Of a stretch of DNA of 64,000 bases, positions 7,514-15,860 are shown piece by piece. The number at the start of each line of letters is the position of its first letter. Position 1 is the stretch's first letter. The notes beneath the pieces are model-generated. The model was not told the DNA's origin. It saw only the letters and a list, made by a program, of their open reading frames with translations, and made no database searches. The position numbers were made by a program, and so were the translations under genes. The stretch lies in assembly GCA_024277205.1 (NCBI GenBank), contig JAJRVP010000005.1, positions 1-64,000 on the forward strand, in the 5' to 3' direction. This DNA is from an archaeon. GTDB lineage: Archaea; Nanobdellota; Nanobdellia; CSSed11-243R1.

Positions 7514-7816
7514 TTATCCAAACAACCCTGCTAGTCCTGCTGCAGCTTCTTCTTCAGTCTTCTTCTCTTCTTTTTTCTCTTCTTTCTTTTCTGCTGGTGC
7601 TGAAGCTGCTGGTGCTGCTGCCACAGGTGCTGCTGCTACTGCTGATGCTTTTTCAATTATCTCTTCTATGTTTGCACCTTCAAGTGCTGAAACAACTGCT
7701 TTAATCATTCCAATGTCTGCATTTGCTCCTGCTGCTTCAAGAACTTTTTTCATATTTTCTTCATTTATCTCCTTTCCTGCTTTATGTAGCAATAAAGCCG
7801 CATACATCATCTCCAT
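7514..7816 (-). CDS. rpl12: Ribosomal protein P1/L12 (stalk protein)
   Basis: The acidic stalk protein that recruits translation factors to the large ribosomal subunit. 100 residues: helical dimerisation domain ([24 protein letters not shown]...), Ala-rich hinge ([15 protein letters not shown]), a Glu/Lys-rich segment and the conserved C-terminal tip AGLAGLFG that contacts elongation factors. Last gene of the rpl1-rplP0-rpl12 unit, 2 nt after rplP0. Confidence 0.96.
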   Translation of the reverse strand: MEMMYAALLLHKAGKEINEENMKKVLEAAGANADIGMIKAVVSALEGANIEEIIEKASAVAAAPVAAAPAASAPAEKKEEKKEEKKTEEEAAAGLAGLFG

Positions 7817-7818
7817 TT

Positions 7819-8760
7819 TTAATCACCCTCTTTTTGAGTATTACCCTCTGAATCTTTTGATTCTTCAGGTTTTTCTTCTTTTGTTTCTTGTTTTGGTTTG
7901 TGTTCCTCAACATATGAATCTAATTCGCTTGCTTGTGCTTGAGCCTTAGCCAGAATTTCACCTGCTAAGGCATCGACAAAAATATCTTTTTCTTTTGCAA
8001 GTGTTTTAGCCTCATTAAATGCTTTTGAAATTAATAATGAAATGTTTTGTTTTGTTGGATATGGTAATCCAATTGATAACTTAAATGCTTGGTTTGCTGC
8101 AGATTCTAATTTTGAAATATATTCTTTAACATCAAATACCAACACATCCTTTCCAAATACATAACCCTCCTCCCAAGCACCACTAAATTCTAATCCAATC
8201 TCCATTGGTTTTATTCCAAGTTTTATAAGCAAGTCTGCAACATCCTCTGAAATTTCTTCTCCTTTCTTAACAATAACTGAATCTTCTTGTACAACAATTT
8301 TTCCAGCTTCAACTTTAACTTTGAGTCCTTTCGATTTTAATTCGGATAACATTGGACCTGGTGCAAATGGAGTTGGCCCTGCGCTTATAACAATATCTTC
8401 TGGTGCAATTTGCCCTGGTTTTGCAAATGCAGGTGCTTTATTTTGTGAAAATAATTTTGAGATTTTAAATGGGTCTAATTGAGATAGAATAATTGCTGGC
8501 ATGCCTTCTAATTTTTCTTTTAATTCTTCTATGCCCTTTAGTTTTTCTTTGCATTTTTCAATTGCAAATTTAATAATAGATTTCTTAACTACTTCAATGT
8601 GCATGTTTTCCCTAAGTTTGTTTCTTAAGTTGTGCATTTCTCCTGCTGGAATCCCTTTCATGTCTACTATGCCAATTGTTTTGCTGGTTTGCATTTTTTC
8701 TGCTATTTCATCTATCTTTTTTACTTTCTCTTCTGGCAATTTTTTTGTGAGTATTGTCAT
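7819..8760 (-). CDS. rplP0: Ribosomal protein P0/L10 (stalk base)
   Basis: Anchors L12 dimers to 23S rRNA. 313 residues: N-terminal rRNA-binding L10 domain with [19 protein letters not shown] (about 33-51), the archaeal/eukaryal insertion domain ([29 protein letters not shown], about 128-157), helical L12-binding spine and a charged tail. The tail ([16 protein letters not shown]...) replaces the usual archaeal acidic tip and ends in QKEGD rather than the LGALF-like motif, which is unusual but may reflect lineage drift. Overlaps rpl1 by one base (TAATG), implying coupling. Confidence 0.95.
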   Translation of the reverse strand: MTILTKKLPEEKVKKIDEIAEKMQTSKTIGIVDMKGIPAGEMHNLRNKLRENMHIEVVKKSIIKFAIEKCKEKLKGIEELKEKLEGMPAIILSQLDPFKISKLFSQNKAPAFAKPGQIAPEDIVISAGPTPFAPGPMLSELKSKGLKVKVEAGKIVVQEDSVIVKKGEEISEDVADLLIKLGIKPMEIGLEFSGAWEEGYVFGKDVLVFDVKEYISKLESAANQAFKLSIGLPYPTKQNISLLISKAFNEAKTLAKEKDIFVDALAGEILAKAQAQASELDSYVEEHKPKQETKEEKPEESKDSEGNTQKEGD

Positions 8761-9410
8761 TATAGCATCACCGGTTTTGACATAGTAAATTTAACATATG
8801 TTTTTTTAATCTGTTGGTCCCCTCTTGGAAGTTTTTTCTTGACAAAATCATAAATAGTTGAAATATTTTGGGCTATTTCTTCATCCTTCATATCTTCTGT
8901 TCCAACAATTGTAGAAACAACTGGTTGTTTTTTTGCTTGAATTCTAACTGTTTTTTGCAATTTCTTAACTAAGGATTTTAAATCTGCTTTTGGAGGAACA
9001 ATACATCCTGATTTTGGATTGGGCATTTTTCCTTTTGGACCAAAAATTTTACCAAAGGTTGCTGCAATATCAGTCATAATTGTTGCTTGAGCAATGAAAT
9101 AATCAAAGTCATTTGCAAGTTTTTTGATTTCTTTCTTTTTTCCAGCCCATTTTGAGAATTCTTCTTTTGTAATTACTTTGTCGCACGCTTCTCTTGCCTG
9201 AGTAACTAAATCCTTATCAACAAGTGCGCAGACTTTTATCTTTTTTCCAATTCCATTTGGAAGAATAAGAAATTCATCTATTTTATTTTCTGGATTTTTT
9301 AAATCTACATCTTTTAACACAATAGAGAAGTCAACTGATTGTTTGAACTTTCTCTTTTTTGCTTCGCTTCTTAATTTTTTAAGTGCTTCTAAAATTTTAT
9401 TTTGTTCCAT
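8760..9410 (-). CDS. rpl1: Ribosomal protein L1
   Basis: Forms the L1 stalk of the large subunit and in archaea represses its own operon by binding the mRNA leader. 216 residues, standard length, with the family core KVCALVDKDLV..., GPKGKMPNPKSGCIVPP (about 135-150) and the TIVGTEDMKDEEIAQNI segment. The ATG at 9408-9410 (MEQNKILEAL) is right because GGAG of GGTGGAGACA precedes it; a longer in-frame reading upstream runs through the structured leader and is not L1-like. The leader at 9411-9503 is a candidate autoregulatory site. Confidence 0.95.
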   Translation of the reverse strand: MEQNKILEALKKLRSEAKKRKFKQSVDFSIVLKDVDLKNPENKIDEFLILPNGIGKKIKVCALVDKDLVTQAREACDKVITKEEFSKWAGKKKEIKKLANDFDYFIAQATIMTDIAATFGKIFGPKGKMPNPKSGCIVPPKADLKSLVKKLQKTVRIQAKKQPVVSTIVGTEDMKDEEIAQNISTIYDFVKKKLPRGDQQIKKTYVKFTMSKPVML

Positions 9411-9503
9411 TGTCTCCACCATCTCCCACCGAAGTGGTAAAAGCGACGTGGAACGACCATGAAGGTGGCAAGCCACCTTTGGTCGTAATGCGCTCGTTCG
9501 GGA
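9411..9503 (-). promoter_or_regulatory. Structured rpl1 mRNA leader, probable L1 autoregulation site
   Basis: A GC-rich island in an AT-rich spacer. Transcribed on the minus strand it forms a long hairpin at 9486-9453 (ACGACC..AAGGTGG-CTTG-CCACCTT..GGTCGT), then a C(UUCG)G tetraloop hairpin at 9437-9426 in the context TTTTACCAC-TTCG-GTGGGAGATG, directly before the SD. From memory the L1-binding helix H76 of 23S rRNA has GGUGGGAG on one strand and AUACCACC on the other; here the same strands occur in swapped order around the tetraloop. L1 binding of its own leader is established in Methanococcus. No promoter-independent check was possible. Confidence 0.6.
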
Positions 9504-9525
9504 AATATAAACAATAACCTAATTA

Positions 9526-9533
9526 TTTATAAA
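9526..9533 (-). promoter_or_regulatory. TATA box for the rpl1-rplP0-rpl12 unit
   Basis: TTTATAAA lies about 25 nt before the position (about 9503) where the GC-rich rpl1 leader begins, matching archaeal TATA-to-start spacing. It overlaps the spacer directly after the rpl11 stop, so L1 would have its own promoter. Confidence 0.45.
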
Positions 9534-9535
9534 TT

Positions 9536-10036
9536 TTACTTAAGGAGCTCATCCCATGCCCCTTCATCAACTTCTTTTTGAACTTCTTTCGGATTCTTAC
9601 CCTCAACTGTGATTCCACAGGATAAGCAAGTGCCAAGTACATTTTTTACAGCATTTTTAATGTTTTTAACACCCATTTCTTCTTGTTTTAGTTTAGCAAT
9701 TTTTATGATAACCTCTTTTGAAGCATCTCCTGCTGTTGGTGGCTTTTCTGCATTTCCTTCCCTCCAAGCACTCCCACTTCCTTTTTGAAGTTTTAATTCT
9801 TTGAATAGTAGTTGTGATGTTGGTGGGCTTCCAACTTTAATTTCCCATTTTTTTGTTTCTGTATCAATTATTATTTCTACTGGGACTTTTATGCCCTCAA
9901 AATCCTTTGTAGCGGTATTAATATCATTAATTAATTGCCCTACATTAATTCCTAAAGGCCCTAGTTTTGGACCTAATGGTGGACCTGCTGATGCTCTTCC
10001 ACCATCGACAAGTGCTTGTATTTTTTCTTTTGCCAT
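9536..10036 (-). CDS. rpl11: Ribosomal protein L11
   Basis: Large-subunit GTPase-centre protein. 166 residues: N-terminal domain begins KIQALVDGGRASAGPPLGPKLGPLGINVGQLINDIN, the classic L11 signature, and the C-terminal rRNA-binding domain ends with GTCLSCGITVEGKNPKEVQKE. A Cys pair (CLSC) near residue 142 is slightly unusual. Start ATG is preceded by AAAGGTGTAGCT. It follows nusG by 32 nt in the conserved archaeal secE-nusG-rpl11-rpl1-rplP0-rpl12 order. Confidence 0.96.
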   Translation of the reverse strand: MAKEKIQALVDGGRASAGPPLGPKLGPLGINVGQLINDINTATKDFEGIKVPVEIIIDTETKKWEIKVGSPPTSQLLFKELKLQKGSGSAWREGNAEKPPTAGDASKEVIIKIAKLKQEEMGVKNIKNAVKNVLGTCLSCGITVEGKNPKEVQKEVDEGAWDELLK

Positions 10037-10068
10037 AGCTACACCTTTAAAATTAGTCTTTAAAAAGA

Positions 10069-10524
10069 TTACTCTTCTTTTTTCTCCTCAGTTTTTATAA
10101 CACGAACAGAATCAAGTTTTACAGTTATTGGGATTTGAACTGCTGCTTCAAGAAGTTCAACTACAACCTCATCTTTTACTTTTGTGATTCTCTTAACGCG
10201 TGCTTTTTCTCCCCTAAATGGTCCGGATATTATTTCAACAATATCCCCAGTATTTATTTTTATAGTCTCCATTGTTGGTACAAGGAATTTTTTGATTTCA
10301 TCTATCCTAATTGCACCAAGAACTCCTTTTGCATGTTGAACTCCATAAATAGAACGATTTATATCATCTTGTTCTTCTGCTTCTACAAAAAAGTATCCTT
10401 TTACTTCTCTTGGTCTTAATATTGCATATACTGGAAGCCCTTGCTGCTTTATTTTAGCAACCATTTTTTCAATTACTTGTGCTTCTCTTCCTGTAGTTGT
10501 TCTTACAACAAATATTTCGCCCAT
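10069..10524 (-). CDS. spt5: Transcription elongation factor Spt5/NusG
   Basis: Binds RNA polymerase clamp and keeps elongation processive. 151 residues: NGN domain (MGEIFVVRTTTGREAQVIEKM..., with RPREVKGYFFVEAE) and a KOW domain with GDIVEIISGPFRGEKARVKRI at about 96-116. Usual archaeal length. Overlap-level spacing with secE (2 nt) and rpl11 (32 nt) matches the conserved archaeal gene order. Confidence 0.95.
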   Translation of the reverse strand: MGEIFVVRTTTGREAQVIEKMVAKIKQQGLPVYAILRPREVKGYFFVEAEEQDDINRSIYGVQHAKGVLGAIRIDEIKKFLVPTMETIKINTGDIVEIISGPFRGEKARVKRITKVKDEVVVELLEAAVQIPITVKLDSVRVIKTEEKKEE

Positions 10525-10526
10525 TT

Positions 10527-10880
10527 TTACACCAACAATTTAAACAAAGTTTGTAATAAAAATCCTATAAATCCAATTATTAATATACCTATGCCTGAAA
10601 TTTTTGAAATTTCAGAAAGCTCTTCTATATCTGGTTTTCTTGAAACTAAGATAACTCTTTTATATTCTCTTAATGTGTGCATAATCTTTTGTGGCCATGT
10701 TTTTATGTCAAGGTTTAATCTAAATTTAAATGAAGGTAATCTATTTCCAAATTTTTGTTCAAGTTTTTTTCCAAAATCAGAACCTGTGGTACTCTCCTTT
10801 TCTTTAGTCAAACTTTCAGGTTTTGTCTCTACTTCAATTGTTTCTTTTATTTCTTCTTTATGTTCGTTGTTTTCTTCCAT
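10527..10880 (-). CDS. secE: Preprotein translocase subunit SecE/Sss1 with N-terminal extension
   Basis: Clamps the two halves of the SecY channel. 117 residues; the last 60 match archaeal SecE: amphipathic helix IMHTLREYKRVILVSRKPDIEEL (surface helix, about 58-80) and one transmembrane helix ISGIGILIIGFIGFLLQTLFKLLV. The first 50 residues are a charged, low-complexity extension (EENNEHKEEIKETIEVETK...), longer than the usual 55-65-residue family. Between ftsZ (2 nt) and nusG (2 nt), the conserved context. Confidence 0.88.
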   Translation of the reverse strand: MEENNEHKEEIKETIEVETKPESLTKEKESTTGSDFGKKLEQKFGNRLPSFKFRLNLDIKTWPQKIMHTLREYKRVILVSRKPDIEELSEISKISGIGILIIGFIGFLLQTLFKLLV

Positions 10881-10881
10881 A

Positions 10882-12009
10882 TTAATCCTCTACAAAAGTA
10901 ATTCCTAACTCTTTTTCAATTTCTTTTTGCTTTTTATATTTTAATGTTCTTTCTTTTCCAAATATTTGTGGTGAATTAACACCAGTTATGATTAGCAATG
11001 TTCTAACTGTGTCATGCAAGTCATTTGAGATTTGTGCACCCCAGTTTATTTTTGCATCTTCATCTAATTTTCTTGAAATAACCTCTATTACTTTTTTTGC
11101 TTCTTCAAGTGTCATTGTTGGGCCACCAGAAACAACAATTAATGCCCCACTTGCACCAGAGATATCAACATCAAGCAATGGATTGTTTATTGCTTTTTCA
11201 ACAGATTCTACTGCACGATTTTCTGAATCTGACTCTCCAACACCAATCATTGCAACTCCGCCCTCTTTCATTATATTTTTAATATCTGCAAAGTCTCTAT
11301 TGATTAATCCTGGTTTTGTAATGAGTTCAGAAATTCCTTTAACTGCATTTGTTAAGATTTCATCAGCTACTTTAAATGCTGTATAAAGTGGTAAGTCTGG
11401 TGCAATTTCAAGAAGTTTATCATTTGGAATAACTATGATAGTATCTGTGTTTGCTTGGAGTCTTTCAAGCCCATCAACTGCATTTTCCATTCTCCTTTTT
11501 CCTTCCATTGTAAATGGAATTGTAACAACACCAACAGTAAGAGCTCCAATCTTTTTTGCAATTTCAGCAACAACTGGTGCTGCTCCTGTACCTGTTCCAC
11601 CACCAAGTCCACAAGTAATGAAAACCATGTCTGCTCCTTTTAATGCCTTTTTAATGTCTGCTTCTTGTTCTCTTGCTGCTTCTTCTCCAACTTTAGGATT
11701 AGAACCTGCTCCAAGTCCTCCAGAGGTTTCTTTACCAATTAAAATTTTTTTATCACATACACAGCAAAGTAAATCTTTAGCATCAGTATTAAGTGCAATT
11801 AATTCTGCACCTTTAATTCCTATTTCAGCCATTCGGCTAAGGGTATTGTTACCAGCTCCGCCGATACCAACAACTTTTATTGCAGCTGCTTTTTTAGCAA
11901 GGAGCTCTTCAAGTTCAGTATCAATATCTTTTGTTCTTGAAAGTTCTGGTCTTGGACCTTTTAACCCACTTATGTCATTTTCTTTTTTAATATCAAAAGA
12001 TGTAGCCAT
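10882..12009 (-). CDS. ftsZ: Cell division protein FtsZ
   Basis: Tubulin-like GTPase that builds the division ring. 375 residues. After a 35-residue N-terminal tail come [13 protein letters not shown] (nucleotide-binding, about 45-57), NTDAKDLL, the tubulin signature [13 protein letters not shown] (about 133-145), the [18 protein letters not shown] segment carrying the T7 synergy loop, and a C-terminal domain ending in [22 protein letters not shown]. All catalytic elements seem intact. GGGTGAT 5 nt before the ATG is a good SD. First gene of ftsZ-secE-nusG, a common archaeal pairing. Confidence 0.97.
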   Translation of the reverse strand: MATSFDIKKENDISGLKGPRPELSRTKDIDTELEELLAKKAAAIKVVGIGGAGNNTLSRMAEIGIKGAELIALNTDAKDLLCCVCDKKILIGKETSGGLGAGSNPKVGEEAAREQEADIKKALKGADMVFITCGLGGGTGTGAAPVVAEIAKKIGALTVGVVTIPFTMEGKRRMENAVDGLERLQANTDTIIVIPNDKLLEIAPDLPLYTAFKVADEILTNAVKGISELITKPGLINRDFADIKNIMKEGGVAMIGVGESDSENRAVESVEKAINNPLLDVDISGASGALIVVSGGPTMTLEEAKKVIEVISRKLDEDAKINWGAQISNDLHDTVRTLLIITGVNSPQIFGKERTLKYKKQKEIEKELGITFVED

Positions 12010-12063
12010 TTATTATCACCCTTTTAACTATTGTTATATTTTATCACTTCCTAATTAATAAAT

Positions 12064-12735
12064 TTACCTTTTTTCTTTATTTTGTTTTGTTTGTTCAACA
12101 AATTCTACTTTTTCCAATTTGATATATTTTTTGATATCATCAATTATGACTTTTTGTGCATTTTGAGGTACTGGTTTTTCTTTGGGATAATATATTTTAA
12201 CTTGTTTGTCTTTTAATTCAATTTTATAATCTGATTTGTTGGTATATAATTCTAAAATAGCTTTTACTTTTTCTTTATCATCTTCAATTTTTTTATGGAT
12301 TTTTATCTCATATTCTAAAATTTTACCAGCAAGAGGATGATTGAAATCAACAATTACTCTTCCTGCACCAACTGAAACCACATAACCAACAAGGTTGTCA
12401 ACATTAACTGTCATGCCAGGATAGGGTTTAACCTTTTGATTTTTAAAAAGTCTTTCAGGAATTATTTTCAAAAGTTTTGGGTTCTTTTTTCCAAAGGCTT
12501 TTTCTGGCTCAACTTCAATTTTAAATTCATCTCCTACTTTTTTGCCAATTAATGCTTCATCAATTCCTTTGATTAAATGTCCTGCACCAATAACAATTGT
12601 TATAGGGCCATACTTTGTTTTTTCATTATAAACATTTTCTTTTTTTGCAAGCTTTTCATCTGTTAAATCAAAAATTCTTCCTTCTACTCTGCCAATATAA
12701 TCTATGTTTACAAAATCTCCTTTTTTAAGAGCCAA
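12064..12735 (-). CDS. FKBP-type peptidyl-prolyl isomerase (SlyD-like)
   Basis: Folding helper that isomerises Xaa-Pro bonds. 223 residues. The FKBP domain is split: LKKGDFVNIDYIGRVEGRIFD and GPITIVIGAGHLIKGIDEALIGKKVGDEFKIEVEPEKAFG before, and FNHPLAGKILEYEIKIHK after an insert-in-flap domain (YPGMTVNVDNLVGYVVSVGAGRVIVD), the SlyD/archaeal long FKBP arrangement. The 60 C-terminal residues (EKVKAILELYTNKSDYKIELKDK...) form the extra domain typical of archaeal members. Only 9 nt after alba. Confidence 0.92.
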   Translation of the reverse strand: MALKKGDFVNIDYIGRVEGRIFDLTDEKLAKKENVYNEKTKYGPITIVIGAGHLIKGIDEALIGKKVGDEFKIEVEPEKAFGKKNPKLLKIIPERLFKNQKVKPYPGMTVNVDNLVGYVVSVGAGRVIVDFNHPLAGKILEYEIKIHKKIEDDKEKVKAILELYTNKSDYKIELKDKQVKIYYPKEKPVPQNAQKVIIDDIKKYIKLEKVEFVEQTKQNKEKR

Positions 12736-12744
12736 GATATCACC

Positions 12745-12981
12745 CTATTTTTCTAAAGTAATCTCTATCAAAGAAGTTCTTTTATCATCTTTCTCTTCAG
12801 TATCTATTTTAATATTTTTTACTTTAAACCCTTCAGCTTTTAGAAGTTCAGCTGTGTCAACTGCTTTTACAGTGTCTCTTCCTATTCCTTTGATTGTAAC
12901 CTCGCTTTTTTCATCAAATGTTTTTTTTGCTTGTTCTACATATTCATTTGTTTCTTTTTCACCAACTAAAATTGTTTCCAT
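12745..12981 (-). CDS. albA: Alba-family DNA/RNA-binding protein
   Basis: 78 residues with the Alba fold pattern: EVTIKGIGRDTVKAVDTAELLKAEG is the helix region that normally reads I.A.GRAI.KAVD.AE.L, followed by KVKNIKIDTEEKDDKRTSLIEITLEK, the beta-hairpin arm. Shorter than crenarchaeal Alba (about 95) and lacking the usual basic N-terminus and the acetylated Lys16 context, so chromatin versus RNA role is open. SD GGAGGATTTT precedes the ATG. An inverted GCTAATTTAGC lies in its upstream region (about 13009-13019). Confidence 0.8.
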   Translation of the reverse strand: METILVGEKETNEYVEQAKKTFDEKSEVTIKGIGRDTVKAVDTAELLKAEGFKVKNIKIDTEEKDDKRTSLIEITLEK

Positions 12982-13055
12982 ACAAAATCCTCCTTTTGCT
13001 AAGTTATTGCTAAATTAGCAAAAAAATAAGGTTTTAAAAAGGTTATTGTTAATCT

Positions 13056-15860
13056 CTAGTTGAAAGGATTACAATCTGCTGGCCATACAGATGGAGTGGG
13101 AATTAGATCCCATTTATCTGTCCCTCCACAAAGAACTGAATAAGAGTCTCCTCCAACATCTGTTATAGAATCCCCATTATCACAAAATCTCATATAAGTG
13201 TCACATAAAACATGACTATCGTACAAACCATAAATAGAAGATGGTATTCCATAGATATCTGATTTTTCCATGTCATCTGGTATTATTTGTATCTGAAGAT
13301 ATGGATGATAATCCTCCCCTTCTCCAAATGTACAATCTCCTGGAGAATCACAATCAATAAATGCATAACAATATCGCATAGATGTTCTTACACAATCCCA
13401 TATGAATGTCTTTGTAACTGAATTTTCAGGTGCCAATTCAAAACTAGCTTCCTGCAACCAACTATATGGTTCACCAGTAATAAAATCATTGTCTTTTTCT
13501 GTACCTAAATCTACTTTTATTTTCCCTGTTTCTGGAAGATTTCCATAATTTTTAATAGTAATTGAAATTTTGACAAAACCAACATCCTCTCTTCCTACGC
13601 AACACCAATATGTATCATATCCACCCCCTCTTTTAAATTCTACTTGTATCGCTTCAATTAAAACACTTCTTGGTGTTTCACATTTTTGTTTTTCTTCATT
13701 CCACAATTCAGAAGGATTACAACACACACCTGGGACTTTTGGATTGGTGTTCACCTTATTTTCCACAATTGTTTCTTCGGGGTTATTGTATTGTTCTGTA
13801 ACATATTTTAAACCTGGTTTACACATTTCAGAACATGTTGCTTCTTCATTTCGTTCTTTCCATTTTATAACACACCCTCTTGGGTCTGAAAAAGTTGAAT
13901 CTGTTGTTGGACATCTTGAACAACCCAAATTACTACAAGAACCTATAAACTCAGGTAATGTTCCATCTGCAGATTCTCCACAATCTTGTGGGCAGTTCCA
14001 ACATCTTTCTCCCGAATCATATGAACAAATACCATCTCCACAAATTGGAATTTCTGTATAACAAAGAACTCCTTCTCCTTCGCAACCACCCAAAATTTGT
14101 TGGGTTGCTTCCCCAATTGGTTGTAAGTCCTCACCAACAAACATTGGAATGATATCCGTAGTACTTAAAATACTTGGAGCCATGTCATATGAAAATTTCC
14201 AATTGTATGTGTATCTTGAGATTCTGTGGGTGTTATATTCGCAATAGTTATTATCACACCCTTGACTATAATCTGATTGGTGTTGATAACATCCAGTTAC
14301 TGCTTTTCCATCTTCACATCTATAATACTTTGCCATATTATCTATTATGTCTGAATAATTACTCCATAACCATCTTACTAAGTTCTCTTTGTTGGTTGTA
14401 TCTGGTAAGCAAAAAATTGTTTGATCTTCACATTTTGGGCAATCACAATTTGGACCATTTGGTGCAGAACCACCATAACAATTCATTCCATATGTAAAGT
14501 TTCTATATGTTGGGTTTCCGCAATTAATAGAACTTGTTGGTGATATCTGAACATTTTCTCTTTTTGAAGCAAATGAAAAGTGCAATGGGATTGATATTCC
14601 TGCCACATCTTTCCATCTTTGTAATGGTATTTTATCACTGCAAGTATCAATACAATCTGTTTGTCTTCCAAGATAGTCATAACATATACCTAAATCATCT
14701 GGACGTTCATTAATTTCTAATGTAGTTGTAATTGGTGTAAGGGCGCCACCTACATATGTTTGTATGTGATAAACCCCTTGTGGAATGTCTGGTGTTCTAA
14801 ATGCGCAAATTGCAGTTTGATTAAATGACTTAACTTCACACAATTCAGTTGATCCAATTTTTAATTTAACAACTGCATCTTTACAATTTTGTAAGTTATA
14901 TATCTGTGCAAGTATTGTATCATTTCCGCAAGCACGATTTTTTGAAAGTTCTAATATGCCAGCACAATATTGGCATCCTGTTGAAGGGGGTTCAATTACA
15001 TTTACTTGTGCATCATCTGTGTCCTCTATGATTAATGTTGTATTTTTAACTTTCAGATTTATAGTATAAACTCCTGTTGAAGTAAAGGTGTGTTGAATTA
15101 TTTTTCCATACTCAGAGATACCTCCACCATACCAGTAGTATTCGTCTATAAATCCACGCGAGCCACTTCCGTCTAATTTTATAGGATAATCTTTGCATGC
15201 TACTCTGTCAGGTCCTGCATCTGCAACAATTGTACAAGAAGGATCACTTGTATCCCATGTGTACTTGCAAATATTTCCACTACATTGTTTAATCATACAA
15301 GATCTATCTGAACAATCTGTAGAAGATATACATTCAACACAGCTACTTGTTGATGAATCACACAATGGTGTGTCCCCTGAACAAACTGTAGTGGCGTAGT
15401 TACAAGTTGGTGTACAACTGCCACAAGTTCCACTTCCAGTGCAATACTGAGTACAAGATGCTGTTGAAGTTATTGGTGTTTTTAATACATTGCCTTGGCA
15501 AAAAGAAGAACATGTGATTGTGTTTGTTCCGCAAGGAGTAGATGATGGATAATAGCTTGTTAACCCTGTATGTCCTGTTGATGTATCACAATTTGCACTT
15601 GTATCGCAATATGTACAAGGATCACCTGCATAATCTCCTGCGTCACAATCGCAATTTTTTATTTGTCCTGTTACACAAATTGCATTTGTAGGATCGCAAG
15701 TAAGCCCTGAACAACAAGGTATTGAAGCACTACAACTTTCACCTATTTGAGCACAAGTTGGTGCTACACTTTTGCTAATGCTTATGTTAATAAAAACTAT
15801 TGCAAGCACTACAAAAATCTTCAATATTTTTGAATTAACTTTTGATTTCATTTTAATCAT
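13056..15860 (-). CDS. Large Cys-rich secreted protein with PKD domain
   Basis: 934 residues. Signal sequence MKSKVNSKILKIFVVLAIVFINISISKS ends near residue 30. Then many Cys-rich modules: GESCSASIPCCSGLTC (knottin-like), CDCDAGDYAGDPC and others, a PKD domain at about 212-290 (VADAGPDRVACKDYPIKLDGSGS..., ending HTFTSTGVYTINLKV), CGDGICSYDSGERCWNCPQDCG near 620, and a CARDB-like beta domain at about 740-860 (VEFKRGGGYDTYWCCVG, KISITIKNYGNLPETGKIKV). No C-terminal anchor is visible. Overlaps the upstream gene by 8 nt, last of the long surface-protein train. I infer an extracellular adhesin or pilus-associated protein. Confidence 0.7.
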   Translation of the reverse strand: MIKMKSKVNSKILKIFVVLAIVFINISISKSVAPTCAQIGESCSASIPCCSGLTCDPTNAICVTGQIKNCDCDAGDYAGDPCTYCDTSANCDTSTGHTGLTSYYPSSTPCGTNTITCSSFCQGNVLKTPITSTASCTQYCTGSGTCGSCTPTCNYATTVCSGDTPLCDSSTSSCVECISSTDCSDRSCMIKQCSGNICKYTWDTSDPSCTIVADAGPDRVACKDYPIKLDGSGSRGFIDEYYWYGGGISEYGKIIQHTFTSTGVYTINLKVKNTTLIIEDTDDAQVNVIEPPSTGCQYCAGILELSKNRACGNDTILAQIYNLQNCKDAVVKLKIGSTELCEVKSFNQTAICAFRTPDIPQGVYHIQTYVGGALTPITTTLEINERPDDLGICYDYLGRQTDCIDTCSDKIPLQRWKDVAGISIPLHFSFASKRENVQISPTSSINCGNPTYRNFTYGMNCYGGSAPNGPNCDCPKCEDQTIFCLPDTTNKENLVRWLWSNYSDIIDNMAKYYRCEDGKAVTGCYQHQSDYSQGCDNNYCEYNTHRISRYTYNWKFSYDMAPSILSTTDIIPMFVGEDLQPIGEATQQILGGCEGEGVLCYTEIPICGDGICSYDSGERCWNCPQDCGESADGTLPEFIGSCSNLGCSRCPTTDSTFSDPRGCVIKWKERNEEATCSEMCKPGLKYVTEQYNNPEETIVENKVNTNPKVPGVCCNPSELWNEEKQKCETPRSVLIEAIQVEFKRGGGYDTYWCCVGREDVGFVKISITIKNYGNLPETGKIKVDLGTEKDNDFITGEPYSWLQEASFELAPENSVTKTFIWDCVRTSMRYCYAFIDCDSPGDCTFGEGEDYHPYLQIQIIPDDMEKSDIYGIPSSIYGLYDSHVLCDTYMRFCDNGDSITDVGGDSYSVLCGGTDKWDLIPTPSVWPADCNPFN

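Noticed and set aside
9411-9476. N-terminal extension of L1 by 22 codons
   Set aside because: It is a readthrough of the structured leader; the SD and family start support the ATG at 9408-9410.
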